DNA of 64,000 nt. Origin: Allocoleopsis sp036703385 (GTDB lineage Bacteria; Cyanobacteriota; Cyanobacteriia; Cyanobacteriales; Coleofasciculaceae). The notes below the pieces were generated by a model, which did not search any database, was not told the origin of the DNA, and saw only the letters and a list, made by a program, of their open reading frames with translations. The position numbers and the translations under genes are program-made. Each line of letters opens with the position of its first letter. Within the stretch, counting starts at the first letter, position 1. This document shows positions 8,741 through 15,924 of this stretch, in pieces. Location of the stretch: the NCBI RefSeq assembly GCF_036703385.1, contig NZ_DATNPA010000295.1, forward strand, positions 1 to 64,000, read 5' to 3'.

Positions 8741-9054
8741 GACTGCACCTCGATCGCGTTGAATTCAGAAACGGAGATTTTGTAACTAGATGTGGTTGCG
8801 TAGTGGTTCCAAAAAATCTGTCTTTCTTGGGGCGATAACTCTTTAATTGGTGTCGGCAGCAATGATCGCCCGACAACTACAAAAGCCTCAGATGGCAGGT
8901 GACACGCTAGCGCGTACTTGATTGAATCTGAATAGAGCAAAGCACCGATGTTCAACGTACTCAATACTTTTTTAAGGGTGCGTAGATTCAACTCTTTGGA
9001 TGTAGAGTCAACAACAGACCGACCTGTTCTAAACTCAACAATTTTGTAAATCAT
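8737..9054 (-). CDS. hypothetical protein, 105 aa
   Basis: Not recognised. Begins MIYKIVEFRTGRSVVD; contains a mildly hydrophobic middle and a C-terminal segment QERQIFWNHYATTSSYK. The ATG overlaps the TGA of a 10-codon leader frame (9051-9083) whose DNA is nearly repeated at 38957-38994. It is the first gene of the 9054-to-7360 overlap chain, so its promoter probably serves the GIY-YIG and J-domain genes. Confidence 0.6.
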   Translation of the reverse strand: MIYKIVEFRTGRSVVDSTSKELNLRTLKKVLSTLNIGALLYSDSIKYALACHLPSEAFVVVGRSLLPTPIKELSPQERQIFWNHYATTSSYKISVSEFNAIEVQS

Positions 9055-9083
9055 GTCTCATTTGTGATATATGTGTGTTCCAT
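9051..9083 (-). CDS. possible 10-aa leader peptide (MEHTYITNET)
   Basis: Minus-strand ATG at 9083 opens a 10-codon frame that ends at a TGA overlapping the next gene's ATG (ATGA). The same ten residues are the N-terminus of the methylase-like protein starting at 38966, so either a start region was duplicated or the shared DNA is a regulatory element that happens to be translated. Confidence 0.35.
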   Translation of the reverse strand: MEHTYITNET

Positions 9084-9092
9084 CTGTGACAC
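9055..9092 (-). promoter_or_regulatory. duplicated operator-like element (site B)
   Basis: The minus strand carries GTGTCACAGATGGAACAC (9075-9092) and ATCACAAATGAGAC (9055-9068), the same pair in the same order and spacing as at 38957-38994, with only a few differences. It sits directly upstream of the 9054 gene. Confidence 0.5.
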
Positions 9093-9102
9093 TGTAGCTA
9101 GA

Positions 9103-9402
9103 CTATTCCAGCCACTTAAAATTGCAAATCTCGTCAACAGCGGTTGGCGGCAACTCAAACCAATCGCTATCGGGTATCCAATAGCTTATATAGGGGTAAG
9201 TCAAAGCTTCCTCCTCATCCTCACTTCCTGGTATAGACCACAGTAGTTCTATAGGATAGGGACTAACTAGCGTGATTTGAATGAGTAAAACCGTTGGGGA
9301 TTCTGGCGTCCATCCCAACCAATAACGGGGTATGGGAGAGCAACATTTTAAGAGGGCTAAATACCCCTCTTGCGATTGGGTCGTGTTATCGTGTATATTC
9401 AT
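9103..9402 (-). CDS. hypothetical protein, 99 aa
   Basis: Not recognised. Acidic and aromatic (GSEDEEEALTYPYISYWIPD, DSDWFELPP). It stands alone between the hairpin region 9500-9541 and the operator-like site at 9055-9092. A compact soluble protein is likely; no motif identifies a function. Confidence 0.5.
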   Translation of the reverse strand: MNIHDNTTQSQEGYLALLKCCSPIPRYWLGWTPESPTVLLIQITLVSPYPIELLWSIPGSEDEEEALTYPYISYWIPDSDWFELPPTAVDEICNFKWLE

Positions 9403-9660
9403 AGGAAAGCGAGCTACTTGTGAGCTACTTAATAGCTGAACTAGGAGCGAAGCGGACTACAGGGTAGTCGAATGAAAAATAGATTTTGACCGATTTGAGG
9501 ACACCTCCTGGCAGAGGTGTTTTCGCTTTTTAAGGCGAAAAAATTCCTTGTCATCATCTTACTCTTGTAGAGGTGGTAGTGCAAGGTGCGAACCAACTTA
9601 GAAATTTCTGAGAGCGATTTGTTAGATACATATCAGACACTCCAAGTTGGCTCATCCGGT
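9403..9660. other. intergenic region with two tandem hairpins
   Basis: No gene seen. ACACCTC (9501-9507) pairs with GAGGTGT (9514-9520), and TTTTCGC (9520-9526) pairs with GCGAAAA (9535-9541). A T-rich run follows the first stem on the plus strand. This looks like a terminator or processing structure between the gene ending at 9677 and the gene starting at 9402, both on the minus strand. Confidence 0.5.
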
Positions 9661-9679
9661 TGACAACTATCAGTTGTCA
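9661..9679. repeat. TGACAACT palindrome, copy 1
   Basis: TGACAACTATCAGTTGTCA. Its right arm supplies the TGA stop codon (minus strand, 9677-9679) of the gene 9677-10135. Confidence 0.85.
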
Positions 9680-10135
9680 GTTGACTAAAGCTTCTTCCCG
9701 CACGTTCAGTACGTCTTCATCAAACAAACTGACCTGCGCCCGCTTCCCGTTTAGATAATCTCGTGCCTCTGCCTGCACCCGTTCCAGCTTCGCCTTCAAC
9801 TCTTGATCGGCTATCAGGTAGGGCGTGTTGATGTTTATGGGCGAGGCCAGCTCCTCATTCTTGTTCTGGGCTGTGATGACAACGCCAATATCCCCATCGA
9901 GGTGCTTGAGCGTTACCCCAGTGATTTCGGCTGCATCCCAGCCGTTGGGATCGAGCAGGCAGATGTTAATTACGTTGTCCCGCAAGGCATTCATCGCTTT
10001 ATAAAAGCTGGGACGTGCCTCCCCCTTTCCCTCACGCGCTACCCCATCTGGTTCTCCGGAGAACGCTGGGTCGTCGTAGATAATACTGACGCCGTTCTTC
10101 GTGACCTTGATTTTATGTATCAGAATTTCCGCCAT
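9677..10135 (-). CDS. hypothetical phage protein, 152 aa
   Basis: Begins MAEILIHKIKVTKNGVSIIY. ATG 10135 is chosen because GGGAGGGG lies at the right distance; the frame is open four codons further upstream. A soluble alpha/beta protein is likely; the last 45 residues (ELKAKLERVQAEARDYLNGKR) are helical and charged. Function not recognised. The stop codon is part of the palindromic repeat at 9661-9679, and an operator-like TCACATTTGTGACA lies 37 bases upstream of the start. Confidence 0.65.
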   Translation of the reverse strand: MAEILIHKIKVTKNGVSIIYDDPAFSGEPDGVAREGKGEARPSFYKAMNALRDNVINICLLDPNGWDAAEITGVTLKHLDGDIGVVITAQNKNEELASPININTPYLIADQELKAKLERVQAEARDYLNGKRAQVSLFDEDVLNVREEALVN

Positions 10136-10171
10136 CGCCCCTCCCAAAATAACAGATGATACAAAGCTATA

Positions 10172-10185
10172 TCACATTTGTGACA
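10172..10185 (-). promoter_or_regulatory. TCACATTTGTGACA operator-like site (site C)
   Basis: TCACATTTGTGA is a 12-bp palindrome except at its two central bases and shares the TGTCACAAATG core with sites at 2041, 9055, 19455 and 38957. It precedes the gene starting at 10135. Confidence 0.45.
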
Positions 10186-10187
10186 GT

Positions 10188-10451
10188 CTACACAGGATTA
10201 GAATATTCGTACAAACCTAGTTCGGAAAGCGCTTTTCGACGTTCCTGCAACCAAATCAAAGTTAGGGTGCAATTGCTTTTCTCAAAGGGGAAAGCGCCGT
10301 CAATTGAAGCCTTCACTTCTTCCTGCGGGGCGTTAGAAATCGCGTGCTGTATCGCCTTTTTAATCTGCTTGCGCCATTTATTTTGCGTTGACTCCGCGTA
10401 GACTTTCGGCATAGTGGATTTCAGGTGTTTCCGGTATTCTTCGATGTCCAT
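10188..10451 (-). CDS. hypothetical protein, 87 aa
   Basis: Not recognised. Helical and basic at the N-terminus (MDIEEYRKHLKSTMPKVY, NKWRKQIKKAIQHAI). GGAGAACAG precedes the ATG at 10451. It is downstream of rnhB in the same direction, separated by about 20 bases, so it belongs to the same operon. Confidence 0.6.
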   Translation of the reverse strand: MDIEEYRKHLKSTMPKVYAESTQNKWRKQIKKAIQHAISNAPQEEVKASIDGAFPFEKSNCTLTLIWLQERRKALSELGLYEYSNPV

Positions 10452-10471
10452 CTGTTCTCCTATGTCGCACC

Positions 10472-11065
10472 TTAGCTATAAGACTCACGCGCATACTTCC
10501 GACAGAAGCTAGCTCGATGTTGAGGTGTTAACCCATGTTGAGCCAACTCCTGTCGATGTTGGGCAGTGCCATACCCGTGATGCTTGGCAAGGTCATGGGG
10601 ATAGCGCTGACCCAAGCGATCTACCAAGTCATCCGACCATTCTTTGAGAATGATGGATGAAGCCGCGATCGCGTAATCTCTTCTATCCCCATTAACCAAA
10701 GTTGTCTGGGGGATATTAAGCCTAGGGATATAGCAGGAGCCATCAACCAGCACGCGATCGGGAACAATTGGCAGCTTTTTAATAGCTCGGATGCAAGCGA
10801 GCGACCAAGCGAAAAATATCCCATCTAACTCAATATCCTGCACGGTGGCATATCCAATTCTCCAGATGAGTGCATCCTGAAGTTTTGTTAGTAGCTTCTG
10901 GCGAGTTGCCTTGGACATCATCTTCGAGTCTCTAAGCTTGCCAGTCCTACTTTTCAGTAATTGGGCAATCTCTGATGCTTTGTCATCTAAGGGTATGGAC
11001 GCGATCGCGCAGATGGGACCGAACCAATTTCCCCGTTTTGACTCTTCAACACGAGCGATAATCAT
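10472..11065 (-). CDS. rnhB: ribonuclease HII-like protein
   Basis: Removes ribonucleotides from RNA-DNA hybrids, for example replication primers. 197 residues from ATG 11065, chosen because GGAGATATTC precedes it and ATGA overlaps the upstream stop. Family landmarks: DSKMMSKATRQKL, VLVDGS, DYAIAASSIILKE and the C-terminal HHGYGTAQHRQEL. The normally near-invariant N-terminal DE-G-RG metal site is EESKRGNWFGP here, so the first Asp is Glu and a Gly is Ser. Activity is plausible but should not be assumed. Sits among replication genes. Confidence 0.85.
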   Translation of the reverse strand: MIIARVEESKRGNWFGPICAIASIPLDDKASEIAQLLKSRTGKLRDSKMMSKATRQKLLTKLQDALIWRIGYATVQDIELDGIFFAWSLACIRAIKKLPIVPDRVLVDGSCYIPRLNIPQTTLVNGDRRDYAIAASSIILKEWSDDLVDRLGQRYPHDLAKHHGYGTAQHRQELAQHGLTPQHRASFCRKYARESYS

Positions 11066-11889
11066 TGAATATCTCCAGGAAACTGCGCCCATTGCTGCCC
11101 ATCTAGCTCAGGCAAAGAAACCTTCTTTCCTTTGATGAAATCCTGCTTGTAGAAGAATGCCACATCGTGAGCTACACACTGATCGCGCAAACTCCTGACC
11201 CAATTCTCATCCATGACCCGCGCCCCTTTTCCCGACTCAGCACCGGTGATCACTTGGCTAACCTTGTAGCCAGGAAAATCAAAACCCATGTGCAACTCTT
11301 CGAGCAACGGCTCAGCACTCACAAACGTTGTCCAGCCTTGCTCGGTAAGACTGGAAAGTAGCGGCACGCGATCGCGTACCGAATTTTGGCATCCCGCCGT
11401 TGTCCCCAGCCACACGTTATCTAGCAAGAAGTCCTCTTCCAAGTCATCGAGCAGATGCCCAATACAGGGACTGGACATCAACTCTTCCTCAATAATTTTT
11501 GCCCAGCGCTTCCCTAAATCGGGTTGGGAGAAATAATCCACCATCCGCTGAGTGCGCTTGGTCAATATTTGGTACGTGTGGTGAGCGGCAATGGCGGCAA
11601 CGGCGAATACGCGATCGCGCCACTCATCTGGAACATTTTCATGAAATAAATCACTCATGGAGCAAACAAAAATCCGCTTGGGTTGTCGCCAGCCCAGAGG
11701 CTTTTTCCATTGGCTCTCGACAAATTGCACCGTACCGTCCCACTTGGCGACAGCTTGATACTGGGGAAATTGTTGGAGCCGTGGAGATGCTGCGGCGACA
11801 GAAGCATAACAGCGATCGCATTCCGGCGATATCCGTGAACAGCCAACAATCGGATTGTACGTGGCGTCAGTCCATTCGATCTTGCTCAC
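11062..11889 (-). CDS. DUF5131 family (phage Gp37/Gp68-like) protein
   Basis: 275 residues from GTG 11889, chosen because TTAGGAGG precedes it and GTGA overlaps the upstream stop. The opening SKIEWTDATYNPIVGC and the cysteine cluster VGCSRISPECDRCYA (C-x7-C-x2-C), together with SMSDLFHENVP and ILTKR, are characteristic of DUF5131. The cluster resembles a radical-SAM or metal site, but the reaction is unknown. Part of an overlap-coupled minus-strand operon running from the ASCH gene to rnhB. Confidence 0.85.
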   Translation of the reverse strand: MSKIEWTDATYNPIVGCSRISPECDRCYASVAAASPRLQQFPQYQAVAKWDGTVQFVESQWKKPLGWRQPKRIFVCSMSDLFHENVPDEWRDRVFAVAAIAAHHTYQILTKRTQRMVDYFSQPDLGKRWAKIIEEELMSSPCIGHLLDDLEEDFLLDNVWLGTTAGCQNSVRDRVPLLSSLTEQGWTTFVSAEPLLEELHMGFDFPGYKVSQVITGAESGKGARVMDENWVRSLRDQCVAHDVAFFYKQDFIKGKKVSLPELDGQQWAQFPGDIQ

Positions 11890-12761
11890 GACATACCTCC
11901 TAACCAAATTAATGTTTGCGCGATCGCGTCGGGCGTATCTTCATCCAAAGACTTAATCCACACTGCGGCTGGATCTAGTTCATCCCCGCACAGCTTGTTG
12001 CCCAGCTCCCAAATGCCGCGAATATCGTTGACTTCTAAGAGTTTCCTCAAGTGATTTCGAGCCGATGGATGAATCTTTCCCAAAGAAACACAGTATTCTT
12101 CGCTAAAATCTTCCTCAGCGTAACCGCATCCGCCCCAACTCGATAGGCTGTTGCTGTAGTGGATGTGATTACAGTCGCAAGCGCCAAAATTCTCTTCGTA
12201 AACATGGTCTTGGCAGATGACGCAGTAGTGCTGAGCTTCACCGATTATGGTGTTTTCGAGCCAAGGCTTCAGGGCTTCGAGCCGCTCTGATGTTAACTCA
12301 ACGCACACTGGGTTTCCATAGAAAGATATCCTCCAAGGATTACAAAACTCAGTTAGCCAATATTCAAATTCAATTGCATCTCCATCGTCACTAGAGCAAA
12401 GTAAGCTACCATCCTTCCTCTGATTGCACCAGTACGCACACGCTTGTGTGTAAATTTGGCGAATTTCCCCATCACGCCACTCAATCAGCACGATTGGACT
12501 AGAGTCAATTTCCAGGAAAAAATTAGGGTTGTGAACGGCTGGAGCGTAGCCGCGATCGCTCGCTGTCACTTCAATTAGCCCCTCTCCAACCACACACGGC
12601 AATCTGGCATCTTCTGCTACGGCATACCCTGGAGGTAACTTTTTGCTAGCTGATACCTCCCAGTAAGTGTGTCCCCCCCCGCTCATACCAATTACAAGAG
12701 ACATAGGGGTTTCCATATTCCAGCGCGTTAATGGCATCTGGATCTGGGTGATTTTCATCAT
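11886..12761 (-). CDS. hypothetical protein, up to 291 aa
   Basis: Not recognised. Contains a Cys/His group in the middle (HYCVICQDHVY, ACDCNHIHYSN) that may bind zinc. The start is uncertain: ATG 12761 has no clear ribosome site and overlaps the upstream gene by more than 100 bases, while a good GGAGGT lies at the end of that gene but without a nearby in-frame ATG, so a later GTG or TTG may be used. The stop overlaps the GTG of the DUF5131 gene. Confidence 0.55.
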   Translation of the reverse strand: MMKITQIQMPLTRWNMETPMSLVIGMSGGGHTYWEVSASKKLPPGYAVAEDARLPCVVGEGLIEVTASDRGYAPAVHNPNFFLEIDSSPIVLIEWRDGEIRQIYTQACAYWCNQRKDGSLLCSSDDGDAIEFEYWLTEFCNPWRISFYGNPVCVELTSERLEALKPWLENTIIGEAQHYCVICQDHVYEENFGACDCNHIHYSNSLSSWGGCGYAEEDFSEEYCVSLGKIHPSARNHLRKLLEVNDIRGIWELGNKLCGDELDPAAVWIKSLDEDTPDAIAQTLIWLGGMS

Positions 12762-12882
12762 GGAGAGTTTGCGCGATCGCGCTACACTTCCCCTTGTTAG
12801 TACAAAACTCTGACGGATTTAAACCCATCGCAGCGCAGTTCCACCCCAAAGGACAACTTGCGCACCACTCTATCTTGCTCAC
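12646..12882 (-). CDS. small cysteine-rich protein, 78 aa
   Basis: Starts at GTG 12882 (reads M/V-SKIEWCASCPLGWNC), overlapping the upstream stop as GTGA, with AAGGA nearby. The spaced cysteines (CASC, WNC, FCTNKGKC, VSC) suggest a small metal-binding protein. The opening SKIEW echoes the DUF5131 protein encoded just downstream and may share its partner or fold. Function unknown. Confidence 0.55.
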   Translation of the reverse strand: MSKIEWCASCPLGWNCAAMGLNPSEFCTNKGKCSAIAQTLHDENHPDPDAINALEYGNPYVSCNWYERGGTHLLGGIS

Positions 12883-13133
12883 AATTTTTGTCCTTGACTG
12901 ATTGCAAATGTTTTTAGGTTCTCTGCCCACTTCCGCGATCGCGTAACATGCGATTCCCACTTCTTTTGCGGAAGTTGCTGAATTTTGCCGTCCGTCTTTT
13001 GCTTCGCGATCGCGCCACAGCTCTCACATCGATAAATGCCTTCCAACTTCCCAGCTTCGTAGATGTTTATGAAAGCTGGGTCTGTCGGTTCTTGGTAGAG
13101 CTTCCGCCAGGAGTGGAGGTGTGCCTCACTCAC
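12879..13133 (-). CDS. small zinc-ribbon-like protein, 84 aa
   Basis: GTG start at 13133 overlaps the ASCH stop (GTGTGAGTGAG) with GGGAGGTG upstream. A CESCG pair follows GIYR around residue 36, the only recognisable element; the rest is charged and helical. Likely a small adaptor in the same translation-coupled operon. Function unknown. Confidence 0.55.
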   Translation of the reverse strand: MSEAHLHSWRKLYQEPTDPAFINIYEAGKLEGIYRCESCGAIAKQKTDGKIQQLPQKKWESHVTRSRKWAENLKTFAISQGQKL

Positions 13134-13663
13134 ACAGCACCTCCCAGTTTTTCTATCAAATCAGCATCAGGCACCCATAAACCCTGTTTTCCCTTGTATG
13201 GGATTGGTTCAGCCAGCGCTTTAACATTCTCCAGTCTCCATGCGTAACGCCCTGGTTGCCAATCCCCTACGGTTATCTCTAAATCAGAAAGCTCTGAGCA
13301 GGTACGGTTAAGACTGATTTGATCCCAAGGCGGATTGACCGCAGGTAGCCAGGTCATCTCCGAGCATTGAGTCAAGTCCGCGATCGCAATAATGCAGCTA
13401 TAAGGAGGATAAGCAAAATCTAAGACCTCACGAGAAAAACTGTCTTTACCTGCCATGCGGCAAGCGTCCCAAGCAAGATTGATTTCATCATGAGTTATTT
13501 TGTGAGTTGACTCAGATGCTGCATGAATCAGAAGTTTCCCCCTGTAATTTGTAAGCCAACTCCGAGTCTCATACAACTTTAACCCCAAAGCTACCAAACT
13601 TGCCCACGGTTGCCACAGTGTGATAGCACGTACTTGCGTAATACTGTTTTGAGCAACTATCAT
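13130..13663 (-). CDS. ASCH domain protein
   Basis: 177 residues. RAITLWQPWASLVALGLKLYETRSW followed by YRGKLLIHAA is the ASCH signature, a PUA-like fold that binds RNA or modified bases. PGRYAWRLENV near the C-terminus fits the last strands. In phages such proteins are found near replication and nucleotide genes and may act in RNA or modified nucleotide handling. It is the first gene of the minus-strand operon down to about 9.7 kb. Confidence 0.85.
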   Translation of the reverse strand: MIVAQNSITQVRAITLWQPWASLVALGLKLYETRSWLTNYRGKLLIHAASESTHKITHDEINLAWDACRMAGKDSFSREVLDFAYPPYSCIIAIADLTQCSEMTWLPAVNPPWDQISLNRTCSELSDLEITVGDWQPGRYAWRLENVKALAEPIPYKGKQGLWVPDADLIEKLGGAV

Positions 13664-13706
13664 TAATCACAAACCTTTTGATTGATGCGAATATCCTACT
13701 TCTGAG

Positions 13707-13733
13707 AGACGACTTATCCGGGTCGTCTTTTGT
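13707..13733 (+). terminator. intrinsic terminator-like hairpin
   Basis: AGACGAC (13707-13713) pairs with GTCGTCT (13722-13728) and is followed by TTTGTTTTT. It points rightward although no plus-strand gene lies before it, so it may block antisense transcription through the ASCH gene or act as an attenuator ahead of the HTH gene at 13799. Confidence 0.6.
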
Positions 13734-13764
13734 TTTTACTGAGTATTTTTCATCCGCTATCTGC

Positions 13765-13791
13765 TAGAATAACACAACTACTAGATTGTGT
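13765..13791 (+). promoter_or_regulatory. promoter -10 and operator-like inverted repeat
   Basis: TAGAAT (13765-13770) could be a -10 box. ACACAA (13772-13777) and TTGTGT (13786-13791) form an inverted repeat over the expected transcription start, 8 bases before the ATG of the HTH gene, consistent with autorepression. Confidence 0.4.
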
Positions 13792-13798
13792 CGAGGTT

Positions 13799-14011
13799 AT
13801 GATAGGTAGTAGGTTAGTTTTAGAAAATATAGGATTGGAGCTGATTTCCACCCGGAAAGATTTGGGGTGGACTCAGAAGCAGTTAGCGGATAAGTTGGGT
13901 GTTACTGAGCAGAACGTCCAGAAACTTGAAAAGAATAAATATGCCACTGCAAGGCTGGATACCTTGATAAAAGTGGCACGAGCGCTCGATACAACTTGGA
14001 CTGACAACTAA
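13799..14011 (+). CDS. XRE/Cro-CI type HTH regulator
   Basis: 70 residues from ATG 13799 with GAGG before it; an upstream ATG would give an unlikely N-terminus. The HTH reads IGLELISTRKDLGWTQKQLA then KLGVTEQNVQKLEKNKYATA, a textbook five-helix Cro/CI domain. No dimerisation domain follows, so it is a compact single-domain regulator. It is divergent from the ASCH operon and convergent with the gene at 14018. The stop TAA is embedded in the palindromic repeat at 14002-14020. Confidence 0.85.
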   Translation: MIGSRLVLENIGLELISTRKDLGWTQKQLADKLGVTEQNVQKLEKNKYATARLDTLIKVARALDTTWTDN

Positions 14012-14020
14012 TAGTTGTCA
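14002..14020. repeat. TGACAACT palindrome, copy 2
   Basis: TGACAACTAATAGTTGTCA. Its centre gives the TAA stop of the plus-strand HTH gene and its right arm gives the TGA stop of the convergent minus-strand gene. Confidence 0.9.
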
Positions 14021-14365
14021 AATAGATTGAGTTGGAGCTTTCCCACGCCAAGCCGTGCCACGAGTGCTGTAGTTTGGGTTGAGACAAAGCCGGATATAGT
14101 TCCGCGCGATCGCGTGTCCGCCAATTGGATAAGTCGGGCTAAATAGAAAATACAACGCATGTTCTTTCTGCTCTTGAGACAACTTTGAGTGTGCGGCAAT
14201 CGCGTTTGCAAATCGTTCTTTGGCAGGAATTGTTCTAGGCAGCCCGAACTCTTTTAGTATGCCGTCTTCCCGTACCTTGTCTTCGTTGAGAATTTGTGTT
14301 TGAGCGAAGCGTTTCAACTCGTCGCCACTGGTAGCGCTTGGCGTACCGTCGTAATGTTCTGCCAT
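14018..14365 (-). CDS. hypothetical protein, 115 aa
   Basis: Begins MAEHYDGTPSATSGDELKR; AAGGAG lies 10 bases before the ATG, which supports the start. Mostly helical; contains ERFANAIAAHSKLSQEQKEHAL and a basic tail. Function not recognised. It overlaps the 3' end of the HNH gene by 131 bases in another frame, and its stop comes from the repeat at 14002-14020. Confidence 0.6.
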   Translation of the reverse strand: MAEHYDGTPSATSGDELKRFAQTQILNEDKVREDGILKEFGLPRTIPAKERFANAIAAHSKLSQEQKEHALYFLFSPTYPIGGHAIARNYIRLCLNPNYSTRGTAWRGKAPTQSI

Positions 14366-14798
14366 CGACGTTAAACTCCTTGGTCAACTTTTCAAATGAA
14401 TAACCTTGCTCGTACAGTATTTGAGCACGTTGCTTTTCCGCTGGGGTAAGTCCTTGCCGGAAGTACCCCAGCTTTTTGCGATCGCGTGCGTTCCGTTTCC
14501 GGCTTCCCCAGGTCAAATTAGATAGTCGGTTGTCAGCGCGGTCTGAATTTTTATGACAAGCCTGAAACCCCTCCGGGCATGGCCCAACAAAGGTAAGAAG
14601 TACCAACCGATGAATATATTCCCGCTTCCCGCCTAGAGAAACTTTGCGATATCCATCGGTGGCATCTCCTATCATCGGTTCCCCGTTTTTCCCGTACACC
14701 GTCCCATTTTGGTCGATGCTGTAGTCGGGGTAATTTGGGATGCGGACCCGTGCAAATTCAAAGGTGAGTTGGGTCACGTCAAAATTCTGCCAGCTCAC
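14235..14798 (-). CDS. HNH endonuclease with NUMOD4-like start
   Basis: 187 residues. The N-terminal IPNYPDYSIDQNGTVYG is NUMOD4-like and KREYIHRLVLLTFVGPCPEGFQACHKNSDRADNRLSNLTWGS is an HNH domain with the His-Asn-His ligands, a ββα-metal fold that cuts DNA. The C-terminal part (LTKEFNVDGRTLRRYAKRY) resembles a HTH. Likely a free-standing homing endonuclease. It could be a recent insert: the last 131 bases overlap another convincing gene, so the C-terminal tail may be an extension. Confidence 0.8.
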   Translation of the reverse strand: MSWQNFDVTQLTFEFARVRIPNYPDYSIDQNGTVYGKNGEPMIGDATDGYRKVSLGGKREYIHRLVLLTFVGPCPEGFQACHKNSDRADNRLSNLTWGSRKRNARDRKKLGYFRQGLTPAEKQRAQILYEQGYSFEKLTKEFNVDGRTLRRYAKRYQWRRVETLRSNTNSQRRQGTGRRHTKRVRAA

Positions 14799-15159
14799 CG
14801 TCTATGACCGTACTTTCTTCCTCAACTTTGGACGCTGATAGCAGATTGCTAAATTGTGGCATATGTGAAGCTTCCGGTTTAATACCTTGAGCCTTGAGAA
14901 ACTCAGCCGTTTTATCCCACTCTTCTCGGAGTATTTTTAAGCGCTTCTCTAATTCCCGAATAGTATTTTCAAGTTTGTATTTTTCCTCGTATAATTCGTC
15001 TGCGGGTTGTCCTACTATCCGACGGGCTTTTTCCCGTAGCTGGGGTACAACATTTTCAGGCGTTTCACCGTCGTCAAGTTCGACACTGAAACCGATACGC
15101 TCGTTGCTGTAATTGCCGACAGAAATTAGAAAATGGGCGTGTACTAGTTTAATTTGCAT
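14779..15159 (-). CDS. hypothetical coiled-coil protein, 126 aa
   Basis: The N-terminal 45 residues (MQIKLVHAHFLISVGNYSNE...) look like a beta-rich domain; residues 50-90 (ELYEEKYKLENTIRELEKRLKIL) form a coiled coil. Not recognised. The palindromic repeat 15183-15201 lies 24 bases upstream of its start. Confidence 0.55.
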   Translation of the reverse strand: MQIKLVHAHFLISVGNYSNERIGFSVELDDGETPENVVPQLREKARRIVGQPADELYEEKYKLENTIRELEKRLKILREEWDKTAEFLKAQGIKPEASHMPQFSNLLSASKVEEESTVIDGELAEF

Positions 15160-15182
15160 GATTTTTGTGTAGAAATTTTAAA

Positions 15183-15201
15183 TGACAACTAATAGTTGTC
15201 A
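15183..15201. repeat. TGACAACT palindrome, copy 3
   Basis: TGACAACTAATAGTTGTCA. The right arm is the TGA stop of the minus-strand nrdB-like gene. Confidence 0.9.
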
Positions 15202-15921
15202 AGAGTATTGAGGTAAGTCAGCCGCATGAGACTCAAAAAACGCAGGCATGATATAAGCCTTCGTCTCTTCCAACTGGGGGGCAAAGCCTTTGTGAAGTAA
15301 ATTTTCAGAAGCATCGAACCAGACTTGAGGTCGTCCCAGTTTCCCCGGCGCATTAAGGTCACGTACCAAAAACCGCACCGTGCGATCGCGCAATTCATCC
15401 AAGCTGGGACTGAAACTGTACCCCAATTCTTTTGCCACCTTGCGGTTACATGGCGCATGGATTGATTCGTCTGAAGAAATGTCAAACGCTGCATTCCTCA
15501 ACCCCTGTCCCCCAAACCGTCTCAATATGGGCAGGATGATAAAGAATATGCTGTTCTCCAGTACAAACGCTTTCACAATGGGGTGGTCAGGGTGTTGAAG
15601 CCATTCAGCCGCGATCGCGTCAGCTTCCTCCTGCATCTCCTTCGTTGTCAACTGATAGGTGTCAGTTGCCATTTCCAATAGGCAGTCATGTTTAATTTCA
15701 TCTTCGGCATTGGATTGAAGTAACGCGATCGCGTCTGGCTCTAGTTTGGCTAACTCCTTATCCCCCGTTTCCATCACCCAATTCCCCACTGGAATTTCCA
15801 ACACCCGCAGCGCCAAACACCTCCCTATAGCCCCTTCACTTCCCGGCATAACAGGTTGCTTGTCCCCCATCGTTGGCGACCACAACCGTTTCTTGGACAT
15901 CAAATTGCTGTAAAAAGACAT
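15199..15921 (-). CDS. nrdB-like: ribonucleotide reductase small-subunit-like protein
   Basis: 240 residues, shorter than bacterial NrdB (about 375). The ferritin-like metal ligands are visible as NAEDEIKHD (E-x2-H type) around residue 92 and SSDESIHAPCN around 152, with VLENSIFFIILPIL between. It would carry the metal/radical cofactor and pass the radical to the catalytic subunit encoded upstream. GGAGTGAAAG precedes the ATG. It starts 3 bases after the nrdA-like stop. Confidence 0.75.
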   Translation of the reverse strand: MSFYSNLMSKKRLWSPTMGDKQPVMPGSEGAIGRCLALRVLEIPVGNWVMETGDKELAKLEPDAIALLQSNAEDEIKHDCLLEMATDTYQLTTKEMQEEADAIAAEWLQHPDHPIVKAFVLENSIFFIILPILRRFGGQGLRNAAFDISSDESIHAPCNRKVAKELGYSFSPSLDELRDRTVRFLVRDLNAPGKLGRPQVWFDASENLLHKGFAPQLEETKAYIMPAFFESHAADLPQYS

Positions 15922-15924
15922 CTT

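Noticed and set aside
15645..15668. GTTGTCAACTGATAGGTGTCAG inside the nrdB-like gene (only part of it resembles the repeat)
   Set aside because: Arms are mismatched and it lies within coding sequence away from any gene end; likely chance.
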